Origin: Coriobacteriaceae bacterium
Lineage (GTDB): Bacteria > Actinomycetota > Coriobacteriia > Coriobacteriales > Coriobacteriaceae
Length of the DNA stretch: 23,318 bases
NCBI GenBank assembly: GCA_902835305.1
Contig: CADFMD010000019.1
Coordinates: 1 to 23,318 of the forward strand
Direction: 5' to 3'
Position numbers and translations under genes: made by a program
In this document: positions 21,817 to 23,318 of the stretch, piece by piece
How the letters are laid out: the number at the start of each line of letters is the position of its first letter
Numbering within the stretch: the stretch's first letter is position 1
Notes under the pieces: generated by a model
The model's database searches: none
Seen by the model: only the letters and a program-made list of their open reading frames with translations
Told to the model about the DNA's origin: nothing

Positions 21817-22998
21817 TTACCCGCGCGGCTTGATTTTATCACGTAGCGACTTGAGGTTCTCCAGCGCCGCGTTAAGCGTCTCGTCTCGCTTGGCAAAGTG
21901 GAAACGAATCAGATGGTTGACGGGCTCGCGGAAGAAGCTCGAGCCGGGCACGGCGCCCACACCCACTTTAGACGCGAGGTCTTCACAGAACTCGAGGTCG
22001 CTGTCATAGCCAAACTCAGAGATGTCCATCATGACGTAGTAGGCGCCCTGCGGCACGTTATGCTCAAGACCGATGCTGTCGAGTCCCTGGCAGAACAGGT
22101 CGCGCTTGGCGGTATAGAGGTCAAGGACCTCATCGTAATAGCTGTCGTCGAAGTTGAGGGCGGTGACGACGGCTTCCTGCAGGGGAGCGGCGGCGCCCAC
22201 GGTGAGGAAGTCGTGGACCTTTTTGATGCGCTCGGTGATTTCGGCAGGGGCGATAGTGTAGCCCAGACGCCAGCCGGTGATGGAGTAGGTCTTGGACAGC
22301 GAGCTACAGCTGATGGTGCGCTCAAACATGCCGGGCAGCGTGGCCATATAGACGTGCTCGTGGGGCGCGTAGACGATGTGCTCGTATACCTCGTCGGTGA
22401 TGCAGTAGGCGTCGTACTTTTTGCAGAGGTCGGCGATAAAGGTGAGCTCATCGCGTGTAAAGACCTTGCCGCAGGGGTTGGAAGGGTTACACAGGACGAT
22501 GGCCTTGGGGTCGTTGTCGCGGAAGGCCGCCTCGAGTGTCTCGCGGTCAAAGTCGAATGTGGGCGGGTTGAGCGGCACGTAGATGGGCTCGGCACCCGAA
22601 AGGATCGTGTCGGCGCCGTAGTTCTCGTAGAACGGCGAGAAGATGACGACCTTGTCGCCGGGGTTGGTGACCGTCATCATGGCGGCCATCATGGCCTCGG
22701 TGGAGCCGCAGGTGACTACGATATTCTCGTTGGGGTTCACCGGTATGCCCATAAAGTGCTCCTGTTTGGCGGCGAGCGCCTCGCGCATGGCCTGGGAGCC
22801 CCAGGTGATGGAGTACTGGTGATAGAGCGGCTTGGGGTCGCTGGCGATGGCGCTGAGGCCATCGAGCAGCTGCGCCGGGGGATCGAAGTCGGGGAAGCCC
22901 TGCGACAGGTTGACGGCGCCGTACTTGTTGGAGATGCGCGTCATACGGCGGATGACGGAATCGGTAAACGTTGCCGTGCGGTTGGAGAGTTCTTTCAT
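21817..22998 (-). CDS. Class I/II pyridoxal-phosphate aminotransferase
   Basis: The 393-residue cytoplasmic PLP enzyme belongs to fold type I, aspartate aminotransferase-like subgroup. Motifs: VNLSQGFPDFDPP near 29-41, TCGSTEAMMAA (96-106, phosphate-binding loop), CNPSNPCGKVF (170-180), ITDEVYEH (200-207, with Asp202 and Tyr205 contacting the ring), and SSLSKTYSITGWRLGY with Lys236 as the Schiff-base residue. A C-terminal Arg in HLIRFHFAK should bind the substrate carboxylate. The closest look is to the kynurenine/methionine aminotransferase (YbdL-like) or general aromatic type; the true amino donor is not readable. Start ATG 22996-22998 has AAAGGA upstream. It has its own terminator. Confidence 0.92.
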   Translation of the reverse strand: MKELSNRTATFTDSVIRRMTRISNKYGAVNLSQGFPDFDPPAQLLDGLSAIASDPKPLYHQYSITWGSQAMREALAAKQEHFMGIPVNPNENIVVTCGSTEAMMAAMMTVTNPGDKVVIFSPFYENYGADTILSGAEPIYVPLNPPTFDFDRETLEAAFRDNDPKAIVLCNPSNPCGKVFTRDELTFIADLCKKYDAYCITDEVYEHIVYAPHEHVYMATLPGMFERTISCSSLSKTYSITGWRLGYTIAPAEITERIKKVHDFLTVGAAAPLQEAVVTALNFDDSYYDEVLDLYTAKRDLFCQGLDSIGLEHNVPQGAYYVMMDISEFGYDSDLEFCEDLASKVGVGAVPGSSFFREPVNHLIRFHFAKRDETLNAALENLKSLRDKIKPRG

Positions 22999-23082
22999 GC
23001 CGGTCCTTTCGAGGATTTGCAGTGGGGCAAGTTTACTCCTATGGAACCGGTAGGATTTGCCCGAAATGGATCCAAAAAACTC

Positions 23083-23101
23083 TTTTCAAAATTCTTGAAA
23101 A
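23083..23101. repeat. Short inverted repeat between the aminotransferase gene and tRNA-His
   Basis: Perfect 7-bp arms TTTTCAA and TTGAAAA enclose AATTC in an AT-rich stretch. It lies upstream of both divergent units and might be an operator or UP-type element; nothing more can be said. Confidence 0.3.
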
Positions 23102-23108
23102 TTGGGGC

Positions 23109-23137
23109 TTGCATCGCGTGGCGTTCCTTGCAATAAT
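23109..23137 (+). promoter_or_regulatory. Promoter of the tRNA-His/tRNA-Lys unit
   Basis: TTGCAT (23109-23114), 17 nt and AATAAT (23132-23137). The first tRNA begins 27 nt after the -10, and no terminator separates the two tRNA genes. Confidence 0.65.
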
Positions 23138-23163
23138 AGTCGAGCGCGAAGCGCACAGGACAC

Positions 23164-23241
23164 GGTGGGTGTAGCTCAGTTGGCTAGAGCGACGGGTTGT
23201 GGTCCCGTAGGTCGAGGGTTCGAGTCCCTTTACCCACCCCA
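23164..23241 (+). tRNA. tRNA-His (anticodon GTG)
   Basis: The acceptor GTGGGTG pairs with TACCCAC (last pair G-U). An extra G (-1) at 23164 faces C73, the mark of histidine tRNAs. The anticodon stem ACGGG/CCCGT encloses TTGTGGT with GTG. The T loop is TTCGAGT. CCA is encoded at 23239-23241, unlike in the tRNA-Ala gene. Confidence 0.95.
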
Positions 23242-23263
23242 GTTCTTGCTTCGTGTTGATATC

Positions 23264-23318
23264 GGGTCGTTAGCTCAGTTGGTAGAGCAGGGGACTCTTA
23301 ATCCCAAGGTCCAGGGTT
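23264..23318 (+). tRNA. tRNA-Lys (anticodon CTT), truncated by the window edge
   Basis: It starts GGGTCGTTAGCTCAG. The D arm is GCTC/GAGC, and the anticodon loop CTCTTAA carries CTT. The T arm begins CCAGGGTT at the window end; the 3' third is missing. It follows tRNA-His by 22 nt. Confidence 0.9.

Overview
The window is bacterial chromosomal DNA from a high-GC Gram-positive. Dense genes, Ala/Arg/Glu-rich proteins, a CarD-type regulator, a Rho with a very long Ala/Lys/Arg-rich N-terminal extension, and the overall style point to Actinomycetota. My best guess is a gut Coriobacteriia of the Collinsella type. That placement is inferred from gene content; no 16S rRNA is present.

Layout from left to right. 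1-375: the 5' end of an IS3-like insertion sequence, inserted into one arm of a palindromic repeat. 376-671: hairpins and the 3' flank of trpS. 672-3082 (- strand): trpS and a polyprenyl-phosphate HexNAc-1-P transferase (TagO/WecA type). 3083-3618: intergenic, holding a probable structured RNA (6S-like) on the - strand with its own -10 box and U-rich end. 3619-8101 (+): a PflX-type radical SAM protein, tRNA-Ala(CGC), a tail-anchored coiled-coil protein, a nicotinate phosphoribosyltransferase and proB. 8174-9592 (-): a proline-iminopeptidase-like hydrolase, lying between proB and proA. 9705-10991 (+): proA. 11008-12003: a REP-associated tyrosine transposase (RAYT) bracketed by two inverted copies of a 39-base hairpin repeat. 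12019-13221 (-): an HD hydrolase and a CarD regulator, with a third repeat copy between them. 13564-18502 (+): argS and rho. 18816-20673 (+): an uncharacterised membrane protein and a VanZ-family protein. 20788-22998 (-): a ROK sugar kinase broken by an in-frame TAA, and a class I aminotransferase. 23164-end (+): tRNA-His(GTG) and the start of tRNA-Lys(CTT).

Most genes are housekeeping: translation (trpS, argS, tRNAs), transcription (rho, carD, the possible 6S RNA), NAD salvage, proline synthesis and cell envelope. The most interesting layer is the repeats. Three complete copies of a 39-base palindrome with an asymmetric 9-nt loop share an identical core. Two of them flank the RAYT in opposite orientation. 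A fourth copy appears to be split by the IS3-like element. A fifth hairpin (4566-4604) has unrelated arms but a similar GGGAC loop. A separate 148-bp inverted repeat lies between argS and rho.

All assignments rest on reading motifs in the sequence. No database search or folding program was run.
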